Source: Chitinophagales bacterium (GTDB taxonomy: Bacteria > Bacteroidota > Bacteroidia > Chitinophagales > CAIOSU01). From it: DNA of 64,000 nt. The notes beneath the pieces are model-generated. The model saw only the letters and a program-made list of their open reading frames with translations, made no database searches and was not told the DNA's origin. The position numbers and the translations under genes are program-made. The stretch is taken from positions 1,324,591 through 1,388,590 of the forward strand of contig BPHB01000001.1 in assembly GCA_026003335.1 (NCBI GenBank). Direction: 5' to 3'. Shown here piece after piece: positions 11,201 through 19,874 of this stretch (positions are counted from its first letter, which is position 1; every line of letters starts with the position of its first letter).

Positions 11201-14200
11201 TCACCCACAGTCGGGTTGGGGAATACTGCGATGCTAGCAACACATTGGCCTGGATCGGTTTCATCCACAATGTTTGCCGGACATGTAATAGTGGGATTTT
11301 CGTTATCAGTAATCGTAATATTCTGACTACACTGAGCAGTGTTGCCGTAGATATCGGTAACTGTCCATACTACGGTTGTAGTGCCTACCGGATAGGTATC
11401 GCTCGCATCTGCAGTACCATTATAATTATTGGCTACTCCGGCCACGCCACAATTATCTGCTGTGGAAGGTGCGGCAACCGTTACGGCAGCGTTGCACACA
11501 CCTGCATCTGCGGTTTGTGTAATATTAGCCGGACAGGTAATGGTTGGGTTTTCATTATCCGTGACCGTAATGCTTTGGGTACAGCTTGCCGTATTGCCAT
11601 GTACATCTGTAACTGTCCACACAATCACAGTGGTACCTACAGGATAGAAGTCGTTGGCGTTGCTGGTTGAGTTATAGTCGTTAATTACAGATCCCACGGC
11701 ACAGTTATCAGCCGTTGACGGATCTGCTACGTTAACATTGGCTCCACAGAAGCCCGCATCGGCAGTTTGAGTCTGATTGGGTGCGCAGGTAATAGAGGGC
11801 ACCTCATCATCCGTGATTGTGATATCCTGCGTACACGTGGCGGTGTTGCCATGAATATCTGTAACGGTCCACACAACAGTGGTTGTCCCAACCGGATAGG
11901 TATCACTTGCATCTGCTGTACCGTTGTAACTATTAATTACAGAAGCCACCCCACAGTTGTCGCTGGTAAAAATCGGATCGTTAACAATGACAGCGGCAGT
12001 ACATACCCCGGGATCAGCCGTTTGAGTCTGGCCTAAATCGCAGGTAATTTGAGGTGCTTCGTCATCGGTAACGGTAATGTTTTGCGTGCATACTGCAAGG
12101 TTTCCATTCACGTCAAATACGGTCCACGTGAGCGTAGTTGTGCCAACAGGATAGTAGTCGGAAGCGTCATCCAGGAAGTTATAGTCGTTGTAGTAGAAAT
12201 CTACCCCGCAGTTGTCACTTGCAAACGGGCTGTTCACAGTGACGAGGGCCTGACATTCTCCCGGGTCAGCTGTTTGTACTTGATCAGCAGCACAGATAAA
12301 TGTAGGCAACTCATCATCCACTACAGTAATATTCTGTGTGCATTCAGTATAATTACCATATATGTCAATGGCAAACCAAGTCAGCGTTACAGTGCCTACC
12401 CCGTAAATGCCACTGGCATCATCCGTGAAGGTAAGGTCATTACCCCAGAAGTCAACCTGACAGTTATCGGAAACTGTAGCATTATTCACAGCAACATAGG
12501 CCTGACACTCACCCGGATCTGTGGACTGAACCTGATCCGGAGCACAAGTCAGCACAGGAGCTTCATTATCCACTACGGTAATTGTCTGGAAGCACTCATT
12601 GTAGTTTCCGTTGACATCAAATATACCCCAAGTAAGCGTGGTAGTTCCTACAGGATAGAAAGCGGAAGCATCTGTGGTAAAGGTGTAGTCATTGTAGTAG
12701 AAGTCAACAGCACAATTATCACCGACTGTCGGAGCCACTACGGTTACATTGGCTCCACATTGACCGGCATCTACGAAATGCGTCTGATCAGGCGCACAGG
12801 TGATGGTGGGCGGTTCATTATCCACTACAGTTATGGTGTGGCTGCATGATTTTGCATTTCCATTCACATCCAGAACCGTCCATTGCACTGTAGTAGTACC
12901 TACGTTATACACATCTGAAGCGTCTGACTGGAAATTATAATCATTAATATAGGAATCCACACCACAGTTATCCGCAGTTACCGGTGCAGGAATGGTTACG
13001 CTGGCACTGCAGTTGCCCGGATCGGTGTTTACCGTCTGACTGGGCGGACAGGTTATAGAAGGCAGCTCATTATCATTGACGGTGACCGTAAAGCTACAGG
13101 TAGCAGTCAGCCCATTTACATCTGTAACCGTGTAAGTTACAGTGCTTACTCCAAGCGGATATACACCGGAGGCATTATTGGTACCCGTCTTATTGTTGGT
13201 CAGGCTTTGCACTCCGCAGTTGTCATTGGCTTGCGGTATTGCCACAGAAACCGTAGCCTCACACACTCCCGCATCGGTATTCTGAGTAATGTTGGCCGGA
13301 CAGGTAACCGTAGGCGGCTGATTGTCTACGACAGTGATGTTTTGATAGCAGTTTGTATTCCAGTTGCCATTCACATCCAGCGCCTTCCAGTTAATCGTAG
13401 TTGTGCCAACCGGAAAGTCATCATGGCTGCCGTTAATTACTACACTATTTACCGTACCAATAATCAGCGCAACACCACAATTATCCGTTGCTGTTGGGGC
13501 AGTAAGGGTTACATCCGCCTTACAAAGGCCTGGGTCGGCATTTACGGTAATATCGGCAGGACATGAAGTGAAGGTGGGATTTTCCAGGTCGATCACAAGA
13601 ATGAACTGGGTCTTTATAGTGGAATTTCCATTGATATCCGTAACTGTCCAGGTAACTACCGTTATTCCTTCCGGATATATACCACTCGCATTATTGGTGC
13701 CGGTATAGGAGTTTGTTACGCTTTGAATGCCGCAGTTATCTGCTACGTTAATCAATTGCGGTACGATAAAGCCTGCCTGGCATTCACCCGGATCTGTTAC
13801 TGTAAAGATATTCTGCGGGTTTTCATAGGTCGGAGGTTCGTTGTCTATAACTGTAACGGTGAACGAACAGGTCTCCGTATTGCCAAAGTTATCGGTTACG
13901 GTCCAGGTTACCGTGGTTACCCCTACCGGATAAGTAGCTGAAGCATCATTCGTGCCGGTATAATCATTAACCACAGTAGTGCCGTTAGCCAAACAGTTGT
14001 CGTTAATATCCACTGCCGGTACGCTAACATAAGCCTGGCACTGACCGGGATCATTATTCTTCGTTACATTATAGCACTCCAGTATAGGTGGAAGGTTGTC
14101 CAGCACCGTAACCGTTGCGCTGCAGGTAGAGGTATTCCCATTCACATCGGTGACAGTCAGCACAATCGGATTAGGTGAGGTGCTTACATCATTACAGTTG

Positions 14201-17200
14201 TAAAATACCTGGGATGCATTGACAAATGTATCAACATCCGTAGTTGCCGTAAGTTTGAGGCTTGCTATGCCACAGGCGTCACTGCTTCCGTTATTGATGG
14301 TGTCTGGTACGACAAATCCCGTTCCGGCAAAATCCAGTTCAATCGTGTAGTTGCGGCAAACAGCCGTTGGAGGTGTTACATCCTGTACTGTAACATTGGA
14401 GATACAGGTACTATTATTCCCATTTACATCATAGACCGTTAACACGGCTGTTTGTACCCCCACATCTGCACAATCAAATGTTGTGGGGAATACACTCAGC
14501 GATTGTACTGCACAGTTGTCATTACTACCGTTATCCACCTGCACAGCAGTAATAGACTGGTTGCCGTTTGCATCCAGCTGTATAGTGATGTCTTTACATA
14601 AGGCATTGGGTGGGGTAATGTCCTGAACAGTCACCGTTGCACTGCAGGTGGAAGAATTACCATTTACATCTGTAACCGTCAGGGTTACGGTATTTCCGCC
14701 CACATTGGCACAGGTAAAGGTATTTGGTGCTACCGCATAAGAAGCAATGCCGCAGGCATCACTGCTGCCATTGTTCACCTGTGTGCCTGTAATGGAGACA
14801 CTTCCCCCACCCGGAGCAGTTGAACTCAGATTTACCGTGATGTTTTTGCATTGGGCTACAGGGGGCACATTATCCTGGGTTGTCACAACAGCAGTGCACG
14901 TGGCAGTATTGCCGCTCGGGTCACTCACTGTCAGTATCACATTGGTGTTCCCCACATTAGAGCAGTTGAAGCTGGTTTTGGAAGCCGCCAAGCTAACACC
15001 GCAGGCATCACTGCTGCCATTATTAATCTGGGCCGGGGTGATAGTGGCTGTCCCACTGGCATTGAGCTGTATTGTAATATTCTTACACTGAGCCACCGGT
15101 GGAGTTACATCCTGCGTGGTAACCGTGCCCACACATGTGGAGGCGTTTCCGCTCGGATCGGTAACTGTGAGTGTTACTGGTGTGCTGCCTACATCCGAGC
15201 AGCCGAAATTGGTTTTACTGAGGCTCAGAGTTATACCGCAGGCATCACTGCTGCCATTATTAATCTGGGCCGGAGTGATGCTGGCGGTACCCGCAGGGCT
15301 TAGCTGGATGGTTATATTTTTGCACAAGGCTACAGGCGGTGTAACGTCTTGTATCTTCACGGTAGCTGTGCACGTGGAGGTGTTAGAGTAAGGTGCCAGA
15401 TCCGTTACTGTTAATATCACACTGTTATTCCCTACATCTGAGCAGTTGAAACTGGTCTTAGATGCGCTGTAGGAGGCTATGCCACAGTTATCACTGCTGC
15501 CGTTATTGATATCCGTTGCCACTATCGTAGCTGTTCCTCCCGCGCTCAGATTGACGGTAATGTTTTTACAGATAGCCGTTGGAGGCTGCACATCGTTTAC
15601 GGTAACCGTGAAGCTGCACGTAGCCGAATTTGCGAAATTATCCGTGGCTTTATACGTAACTGTTGTAGTCCCTACGGGGAAGGAAGAACCACTTGCCAAT
15701 CCCGCGATTCGTTGCACATTTAAACCAATACAATTATCTGTGGCTGTGGGATTCGGATAAGTAACCGGGGCACTACATGCATTGGTTGCGTTGCCGGTCA
15801 CAATGTTAGATGGGCAGGTAATGACGGGTGGATCGTCATCAACTACCGTTACGTTAAAGCTGCAAGTGGTAGAATTACCGGAGGCATCCGTAGCACGGTA
15901 GGTAACCGTGGTGGTAGTTGCTCCCGGAAAAGCAGACCCTGACGCAAAGCCGGAAATCAGAACCGTATTCAACCCCGGACAGTTATCAGAAGCAGAAATA
16001 ATATAATTCACTATGGCTTGACAGGCTCCAGGACCTGTGTTGGTAGTGATGTTGCTGGGACAACTGGTGAATACGGGTAATTCATTATCATTCACCGTAA
16101 CCGTAAATGAACACTGACGGGTCTGCCCCACAGCATCCGTTACCCGGAAAGTATTCGTGGTAACTCCTTTGGGGAACTGTGAGCCACTGACCAGACCAGC
16201 AAGCTGAGTCAGAGTTGCTCCCGGGCAGTTGTCACTATAAGAGACATTGTAGGAAATCGTTGCGTAGCACTGCCCCGGATCCGTATTTACGGTGATGTTA
16301 GACGGGCAGGTAATGTTGGGCAACTCATTATCCACAATGGTAACTGTAAAGCTACACGTGGAAACATTTCCTTTGGTGTCGGATACGGACCATACATTGG
16401 TAGTGGTGCCTTTCGGAAAACTGGTACCGGAAGCCTGGCCGCTTGTGAGGGTCGGGCCGCTGGCTATGCCACAGTTATCCGATACTGTCGGAGTGCTGTA
16501 CGTAACTGTTTTGGCACAGGTGCCTGGAGCCACATTATCGGTAATATTGCCAGGGCAATTGATTACCGGGAAGGTTTCATCCACCGTTATCTTCACCACA
16601 TTGGAGGTAGCCTGTGTACATCCATTACCGCTGGTATTATATAATAGTCTGTACCATCTGGAGGCAGTGAGGTTTCCGGTATTTTCCGATGCGCCAGTGC
16701 CCCCATTAGTCCACGGACCACCAGGGCCTGAGGTGCTATATTGCCATTGATAAGAAGGTGTGCCGGTGCCCCCGCTTACACTGGAAGTAAGCGTGGTACT
16801 CTGATTATAACACAAATCCGTGCTGGCGGCCGAGATAGATACAGAGGGATCGGCAACCACCGTCACGGTAACCGTGTTGGATACCGCCTGGTCACAATTG
16901 GAGCCGGTACAGGAGTAGAGCACCCGATACTGGGTTGTTGAGGTTAATGCACCGGTATTCTGCGTGGAGGAAGTACCCAGATTCACCCATGAGCTGCCAT
17001 CAAAATATTGCCACTGGTAACCGCAGCTTCCGGTTCCTCCGCTGCCACTGGCTGTAAGGGTTGCCGAACCACCGCTGCAAATGGTTGTGGTACCTGAAGC
17101 CGTCACACTGGGATCAGCCACGACCACTACGCTGGCCGCTGACGAATACACGGCCGGACAAACCCCGTTTTGCACCAGTGCGCGCACCTGCCACGTACCT

Positions 17201-18255
17201 ATACTCGTAAAACAGCAATTAGAAGGAGCACTCGTGCTGCCGCCTCCGCCCCAGTTCGTCCACGAACCTCCGGGAGGGATGTATTCCCACCTTACTACCG
17301 AGCCGGTATGACCACTGAGTGTGTGCTGAACAGCAAAGCCCTGATCAGCACAGATAGTTTGCGATGAAGGACTTACTGTTCCGCCTACAGATGAGGTATT
17401 GATAGTAACCGTTACGCCTCCGCTGGCAGGACCCCAACATCCCGAGGAGTTGTTAAGACCTCTGACATAGTAAGTACCGCTGGCGGTGACAACCAGACTT
17501 GAGCCCGATCCCAGCGAGGTAGAGGTGCCAGAGGGAGAGGTTTGCCAATAATAGGTGACGTTTGCAGGTTGCGCGTTGGTAGTCAAAGTAGCGGAATTAC
17601 AGTAAGTACCACCACCGGAGGGGGTATTGGGCTGACAGGGCCCGTTATCACGATACTTAAGCACTGCCGAAACGCCCGTAAAATCATGTTGCTGGCAGTT
17701 GAAGCGGTTTACAATAGCAATGAAATTTCCGGTCGTTTGCACATTGTTATGATAGAGAATAGATGCAGTAGTTCCAGAGCAATCCGGACCGCTGTCATCA
17801 TTATAGGCCTGAGATACCCATGAAGACCCGTTATACCAATAGATGGTAAGCTGTGTATCAAAACTGGAGCCACAGGTGCTGATGGTATAGGTATCGCCCA
17901 GGTCAGCGGTAAAATAGTTGTAGGTGCCGCTACCTACGGAAACCTGTGTGAAGGAGCCGCAGGGCGGACGGCCAATGGCTTGCCCAGGCCCGCTCCATCC
18001 ACACCCGCTGCCAGGACTGGGATTACTGGGGCATGCCTGTGCATACACCTTGTTGCCAGTATGCATCAGCAACACCATGGAAGCCGAAGCAATCAGTGCC
18101 AGAAAGAAGCGTTTTAAAATAAAAAAGCTTACAAGCTTCATATGCGCCTGTAAGCTTTGTTTATCGGCACTTGTGTTCTGGCATACTGCATTGTTGCCAC
18201 AACACGTTACCAATGTCACATGCGCTTCGGTGTGTTGGTTGACTATCCTTTTCAT
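5281..18255 (-). CDS. Giant HYR/SprB-repeat adhesin secreted by T9SS (4324 codons)
   Basis: The first ATG is at 18255. A second at 18141 starts a textbook signal peptide (MKLVSFFILKRFFLALIASA, cleaved after KVYAQA) and may be the true start, giving 4286 residues. Order, numbered from 18255: PPC-like domain (75-205), Ig-like domains (205-555), 32 HYR-type units of about 84 residues (560-3245) with core ITCP..ITQTADPG.C, DNCG and VGTTTV.WTVTD; units 5-10 are a variant (CKNITIQL, INNGSSDACG). Then come three SprB repeats (3250-3700), the third interrupted by a Ser-rich linker and an F5/8-like domain, three tandem Cys-rich domains of about 120 residues (3833-4180) flanked by C-H modules, and a type A T9SS sorting domain (4237-4324, PNPFSESTTIRF). 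HYR domains are Ig-like folds linked to adhesion; the ligand is unknown. Confidence 0.92.
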   Translation of the reverse strand: MKRIVNQHTEAHVTLVTCCGNNAVCQNTSADKQSLQAHMKLVSFFILKRFFLALIASASMVLLMHTGNKVYAQACPSNPSPGSGCGWSGPGQAIGRPPCGSFTQVSVGSGTYNYFTADLGDTYTISTCGSSFDTQLTIYWYNGSSWVSQAYNDDSGPDCSGTTASILYHNNVQTTGNFIAIVNRFNCQQHDFTGVSAVLKYRDNGPCQPNTPSGGGTYCNSATLTTNAQPANVTYYWQTSPSGTSTSLGSGSSLVVTASGTYYVRGLNNSSGCWGPASGGVTVTINTSSVGGTVSPSSQTICADQGFAVQHTLSGHTGSVVRWEYIPPGGSWTNWGGGGSTSAPSNCCFTSIGTWQVRALVQNGVCPAVYSSAASVVVVADPSVTASGTTTICSGGSATLTASGSGGTGSCGYQWQYFDGSSWVNLGTSSTQNTGALTSTTQYRVLYSCTGSNCDQAVSNTVTVTVVADPSVSISAASTDLCYNQSTTLTSSVSGGTGTPSYQWQYSTSGPGGPWTNGGTGASENTGNLTASRWYRLLYNTSGNGCTQATSNVVKITVDETFPVINCPGNITDNVAPGTCAKTVTYSTPTVSDNCGIASGPTLTSGQASGTSFPKGTTTNVWSVSDTKGNVSTCSFTVTIVDNELPNITCPSNITVNTDPGQCYATISYNVSYSDNCPGATLTQLAGLVSGSQFPKGVTTNTFRVTDAVGQTRQCSFTVTVNDNELPVFTSCPSNITTNTGPGACQAIVNYIISASDNCPGLNTVLISGFASGSAFPGATTTTVTYRATDASGNSTTCSFNVTVVDDDPPVITCPSNIVTGNATNACSAPVTYPNPTATDNCIGLNVQRIAGLASGSSFPVGTTTVTYKATDNFANSATCSFTVTVNDVQPPTAICKNITVNLSAGGTATIVATDINNGSSDNCGIASYSASKTSFNCSDVGNNSVILTVTDLAPYSNTSTCTATVKIQDVTPPVALCKNITIQLSPAGTASITPAQINNGSSDACGITLSLSKTNFGCSDVGSTPVTLTVTDPSGNASTCVGTVTTQDVTPPVAQCKNITIQLNASGTATITPAQINNGSSDACGVSLAASKTSFNCSNVGNTNVILTVSDPSGNTATCTAVVTTQDNVPPVAQCKNITVNLSSTAPGGGSVSITGTQVNNGSSDACGIASYAVAPNTFTCANVGGNTVTLTVTDVNGNSSTCSATVTVQDITPPNALCKDITIQLDANGNQSITAVQVDNGSNDNCAVQSLSVFPTTFDCADVGVQTAVLTVYDVNGNNSTCISNVTVQDVTPPTAVCRNYTIELDFAGTGFVVPDTINNGSSDACGIASLKLTATTDVDTFVNASQVFYNCNDVSTSPNPIVLTVTDVNGNTSTCSATVTVLDNLPPILECYNVTKNNDPGQCQAYVSVPAVDINDNCLANGTTVVNDYTGTNDASATYPVGVTTVTWTVTDNFGNTETCSFTVTVIDNEPPTYENPQNIFTVTDPGECQAGFIVPQLINVADNCGIQSVTNSYTGTNNASGIYPEGITVVTWTVTDINGNSTIKTQFILVIDLENPTFTSCPADITVNADPGLCKADVTLTAPTATDNCGVALIIGTVNSVVINGSHDDFPVGTTTINWKALDVNGNWNTNCYQNITVVDNQPPTVTCPANITQNTDAGVCEATVSVAIPQANDNCGVQSLTNNKTGTNNASGVYPLGVSTVTYTVTDVNGLTATCSFTVTVNDNELPSITCPPSQTVNTDPGNCSASVTIPAPVTADNCGVDSYINDYNFQSDASDVYNVGTTTVQWTVLDVNGNAKSCSHTITVVDNEPPTITCAPDQTHFVDAGQCGANVTVVAPTVGDNCAVDFYYNDYTFTTDASAFYPVGTTTLTWGIFDVNGNYNECFQTITVVDNEAPVLTCAPDQVQSTDPGECQAYVAVNNATVSDNCQVDFWGNDLTFTDDASGIYGVGTVTLTWFAIDIYGNYTECTQNITVVDDELPTFICAADQVQTADPGECQALVTVNSPFASDNCGVDFYYNDYNFLDDASDYYPVGTTTLTWTVFDVNGNLAVCTQNITVTDDEAPQITCDLGQTQTADPGVCTAAVIVNDPIFTSDNCGVASVINSYNGTADASDTYPVGTTTVVWTVTDIHGNTATCTQDITITDDEVPSITCAPNQTQTADAGFCGANVNVADPSTADNCAVGSVINDYNSTSNANDFYPVGTTVIVWTVTDVHGNTASCTQSITVTDNENPTITCPANITQTADAGVCNAAVTVAAPSTADNCGVAGVANNYNGTADASDTYPVGTTTVVWTVTDIYGNTAQCSQNITITDNENPTITCPANIVDETDPGQCVASIAVFPNPTVGDNCAVAGVVNSYNGTSAASDVYPLGLTTVVWTVTDVHGNTSSCSMTVTIQDNELPQITCPANVNINSIANACNANAVIGLPATSDNCGVASAINDYNGGPGASDNYPVGVTTVTYTVTDVNGNTNTCSFTVTVNDVQAPSLTCPSAITQTADPGVCEAVITFPIPATGDNCGVASLTNSYNNTSDGSDVYPVGSTTVIWTVTDVNGNTTTCSQLIIVTDDEDPTITCAPDQVHNSDPGACSAAVTVAGPTTADNCAVASVVNSYNGTNNASDTYPVGTTTITWTVTDIYGHQSSCQQDITVEDHENPTITCPADITQTADPSVCGADLFIAEPVVNDNCGVASVVNDYTGGSNASATYSVGTTTVGYTVTDVHGNASYCFFTVVITDDEPPVVICPPHVMQTADSGLCGANVAINYDAASISDNCGFNVDSISNTYTGATYNADGFYPVGTTVVTFTVPDIYGNTSTCSMTVTITDNEAPTITCPANIVQTADPGECEAGVSVPSPVTGDNCAVASVVNNYNGTSDASDDYNVGTTMVTYTVTDIHGNNAQCSFTITITDNEAPAITCPANINQTADPSECSADIFVADPAVSDNCAVASYSNDYTGTNNASANYIVGTTTVTYTVTDIHGNSSQCFFTVTITDDEPPVVQCFDNVTQFSDAGQCGAYVEPQNAFADDNCGLDWLNVYHDYPGGADQWDPSGFYPVGTTTVTFTVPDIHGNVSTCSFTVTIIDDELPTITCPADIIQTADPGLCTAAVTVGAPTVGDNCVIASVTNDYNGTSDASDTYDVGVTTVVWTVVDTSGNQASCAQSILITDDEDPVIYNCPSDINVIADPSDCNPQVFWTPPTASDNCSYTLTSNYLPGDEFDVDPGSYAVNYVAVDPSGNTAVCNFVVNVDPTPLVVSHTTSQFACGYNISCNGANDGSIDLTVNGACLPYTFTWTGPNGFSATTEDISGLGPGQYCYTVTDSRLQGYPGNGQSASGCITLTEPDALLATAIVSEYECGYQISCYGANDGSIDVSVNGGCGPYTYTWTTPNGSGLTPGAEDQTGLGPGSYRVVIKDQNNCTVMLLFNLQQPNPLVVTDLSSPTYSSGFNVSCYGASDGSINLDVTGGAMCEPYTYQWTGPDSVIIVVDTIVTNTPVSGYAINPFSGGNSSSSSSHSSSSDGNGGCVGCNVYNSVKVTGAPDNYGARWEQIGDRCVFELDDELPAGTTYTIRWRQKPGQSGTSVMKVAESSDGVAFATNGAPVSTTTETYFNQTFVTTIPTRYVRIESNASPDFEVDAISYSFVKTTTQVFTTLGTGGPFNANVEDLTNIWAGTYYVTITDANGCSIDTSITLTQPDPLDLGICADQTVAYGYYPENVAQITTNVTGALPPYTYQWSTGDTTPTIIVAPQVTTTYYLTVTSANGCIGYGSHTVNVVDVRCGSALDRVSMCNTSNKNYCIKVDDVANKLAQGWKIGSCPGVITNSADCGEPVVPPGACNICHPSGHIKYMLVEYRGPSGATVRVRNFPQMDVFQTFYNVQQGDQLLVNGTLNNGNKLSFITYMEIVDAPGPYAQIPTDCANGHGADIVDHIFGDFKVLGLTDTKNNTCGMSAPCPCSGGIAFLGLIYTGEPGGTVTAYAKSNHTYQLGTYSNLQPGDTIVVRADAAGLSKLNNTTYFTIAGYDVCDLQVHTSCSDYLQGVSLGDQLTVFGFIDKDGQSCNMPEQPKCLCNGGISSLVVHYTLYDSLSVEDATVNFYADPLHNTLIATFTDMDNGESMTVSAAGLPGGVFGPTTYVEIVGSGRPDIKLPTNCTVASDQLIGGSFRELFIETYVDAQGFTCDNGCGIGKTLMCHDPAGPRPPHEHCVKNKDVSKKLQHGDWALGPCSANAKPEELLTSMGDAGFELSAQPNPFSESTTIRFRLKAEERVSLKVYNVAGEEVQNLFEGVAEKDKLYEFDFKTNARADGMYFYRLVTESGDVYVRKLVQTQQ
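7705..7737 (-). repeat. AGC trinucleotide microsatellite coding for poly-serine
   Basis: In the adhesin reading direction there are six AGC codons (7720-7737), one CAT, three AGC (7708-7716) and one AGT, coding six Ser, His, four Ser. The tract forms a flexible linker between the first half of the third SprB repeat and the inserted domain. Slippage would change linker length in frame. Confidence 0.85.
8500..16580 (-). repeat. Array of 32 HYR-type repeat units inside the adhesin gene
   Basis: About 250-bp units in tandem, counted by their conserved starts (P.ITCP or PPVA.CKNIT) followed by DNC or DAC. Protein identity is much higher than DNA identity, but exact DNA repeats exist: 39 bp are identical at 14998-15036 and 15235-15273, exactly 237 bp (79 codons) apart. 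Units fall into groups: canonical (1-4), a CKNITIQL subfamily (5-10), and a more uniform TADPG subfamily (18-31). Confidence 0.85.
18124..18158. repeat. Perfect 10-bp inverted repeat around the second start codon of the adhesin
   Basis: AAAGCTTACA (18124-18133) and TGTAAGCTTT (18149-18158) form a stem with a 15-nt loop. The in-frame ATG at 18139-18141 (minus strand), which starts the cleaner signal peptide, lies inside the loop. In mRNA this could expose or mask that start. Confidence 0.6.
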
Positions 18256-18479
18256 AGTAAAACGGGTTTATTCAAAGTAAAATTTCCCTTTTGGGAGTTG
18301 ATTATGGGTCAAAATAAAATATTTTAACAATTCCTGCAAAAGTTTTTTTAACAAAATCATCAGCACATAGTGTGGCGCCTTAATATCTTTTTTTTCTCAT
18401 CTCACATTGTCTGACTCGCTCAAAGTTTAAGGTCAATAATATCAAAGCTATGGCACTGATTCACGCAATAACGAGAAAT

Positions 18480-18791
18480 TTATTTTGCCACATTACTGGC
18501 TTCTCTGTATTTGGCTGACCATTTGTAAAGAATGTTTTGCACCTGACGCTCACTGATATTGTAGGTTTCGGCTAATTCTATCACCGTGTTGCTGCTACGG
18601 CCGTTGTTTTTTGCCAGAATCTCATAGTAGTCATGTACAATCATAAAATTTCTTAGCCTTTCAGGATCGGTTATCCCGTCGGCAATCATGCTCATGAGCA
18701 ATGTTCTGGAGTCAGGATGCTTGTCAAATTTGGATAGATACAGTTCAAGGAACCGTTTTATGATTTGGATTTTATTGGGCTGCTTAGTCAT
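18480..18791 (-). CDS. Small protein with C-terminal helix-turn-helix
   Basis: 103 residues, all helical in appearance. Residues 65-95 (TVIELAETYNISERQVQNIL) have the spacing of a helix-turn-helix: short helix, turn at N-I-S, recognition helix with ERQVQNILYKW. The N-terminal half (IIKRFLELYLSKFDKHPD) is probably a dimerisation or partner helix pair. I do not recognise a named family. It could be a DNA-binding regulator, possibly of the adjacent adhesin gene, which starts divergently from nothing else and lies directly downstream on the same strand; that link is inference. It has its own A/T-rich leader. Confidence 0.6.
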   Translation of the reverse strand: MTKQPNKIQIIKRFLELYLSKFDKHPDSRTLLMSMIADGITDPERLRNFMIVHDYYEILAKNNGRSSNTVIELAETYNISERQVQNILYKWSAKYREASNVAK

Positions 18792-18996
18792 AAAAGTGCT
18801 TAAAAATAAGGCGTTCTGATGGATTTTTTTGCAGATAACCGTTCAAACTTTAGCTCTACGCAATTATCGGAAATCAATTTATCCCCCGCTTCAAAAAAAG
18901 TCAATTCTTTTTGCCATCCTTTAACTGTAGGGTTACAATCCCACGCATTGTGGCGTGTGCTTTCTTTTTAATTTTAAGCAGCAAAACAATGACGCA

Positions 18997-19731
18997 ATGC
19001 GGGTAGCTTATTATTTCATCTGGATTGTCTTGATTACCGGATCCGGCTGTCATCTCTCTGATGAAAAGCACAAGGAAAAGGCTGATAGCCAATCAGTAGC
19101 CTGGCGCAACAGTCACCGGGAGCAGATGGGCTTAAAAGGCTCTGTGAAGCACCTTTATGAGATCACCTTCTATGCTCTTTCCCATTACGGAGAAGTTGTA
19201 CCAGGAGAGCCTATTGAAGGCACCGAATACTCCTATTTGTTTGACAGGCAAGGCATGCTCACGGAAAAAATTTTTTGCGAGCGGCCGGATAATTACTCCG
19301 AAAAATGGAGTTGCAAGTTGAATGAGCTGGGATTTCCTGTGGAAGCCGTTATCGTGGATCCTTCAGGAAAGCGTTCCATGGAATCTTACCGCTATGATGA
19401 AAAAGGAAACCTCATTGAGAAGAAACTGTTTAAGCCACAGATACAGCGGTGGACGTTTACCTATGACAACCAGGGGCGCAGAACGAGCATGACTGTGTAT
19501 GACCTTCCTTACAACGAGATGCGCACCACTACCTATGATGCAGAGGGCAATCCCAAAGAGGTTATGCAGTACTTTGCTGACGGAAATCTGAAGGAGAAAT
19601 ATCTGTGTAAACATACATTTGACAAGGAGGGAAACTGGATTCAGCAAATCCAATATACGGCCCACATTCCTGATATTGCACCTGTCCCGGCCTTTATTAC
19701 CATCAGAGAAATTGAGTACTATGAGCTCTAA
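18997..19731 (+). CDS. YD-repeat lipoprotein of unknown function
   Basis: From the ATG at 18997 the product is 244 residues with a lipoprotein signal (MRVAYYFIWIVLITGSGC, lipobox GSGC). The ATG at 18955 would add a charged, signal-disrupting segment and is disfavoured. The mature part has four YD/RHS-like motifs: YRYDEKGNLIEKK, FTYDNQGRRTSM, TTYDAEGNPKEV and HTFDKEGNWIQQ, each about 30 residues apart, forming a beta-strand-rich sheet. No toxin domain or other enzyme motif is seen. Short YD-repeat lipoproteins of this type are common in Bacteroidota and mostly uncharacterised. The gene stands alone; the preceding HTH gene is divergent. Confidence 0.65.
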   Translation: MRVAYYFIWIVLITGSGCHLSDEKHKEKADSQSVAWRNSHREQMGLKGSVKHLYEITFYALSHYGEVVPGEPIEGTEYSYLFDRQGMLTEKIFCERPDNYSEKWSCKLNELGFPVEAVIVDPSGKRSMESYRYDEKGNLIEKKLFKPQIQRWTFTYDNQGRRTSMTVYDLPYNEMRTTTYDAEGNPKEVMQYFADGNLKEKYLCKHTFDKEGNWIQQIQYTAHIPDIAPVPAFITIREIEYYEL

Positions 19732-19874
19732 CTGCACTTATGGAGCGAGGGTGATGCCCCTGCCCGGCACAGGCTTTTTTTTCTTTCATCCGGCTTGTCG
19801 GGCATTAGGTTAGCCGGTAGAATGCAGATGATATACTATCTTCATGGCCGCAGAATGTGCAATACTTTTCCCGA

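Noticed and set aside
6730-15760. Many long plus-strand open frames (up to 266 codons) opposite the adhesin gene
   Set aside because: They mirror the repeat structure and biased codons of the HYR units, have repetitive Ile/Gly/Thr-rich products and no recognisable domains.
8500-16580. Regular repeats with about 250-bp period, at first glance array-like
   Set aside because: Not a CRISPR: units are coding, long and divergent in DNA, with no short identical repeats and no cas genes.
18443-18450. TAGCTTTG on the minus strand as a -7 box for the giant adhesin
   Set aside because: No TTG at the right distance upstream (nearest gives a 15-nt spacer), and it would imply a leader of almost 190 nt.
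18256-18479. Possible small RNA or riboswitch upstream of the adhesin
   Set aside because: The 224 bp are A/T-rich with only a 4-bp TCCC/GGGA hairpin; no known riboswitch fold was recognised.
19755-19785. CCTG/CAGG hairpin followed by eight Ts after the YD-repeat lipoprotein gene
   Set aside because: Only 4 bp of stem; may be a weak terminator, but not enough to list.
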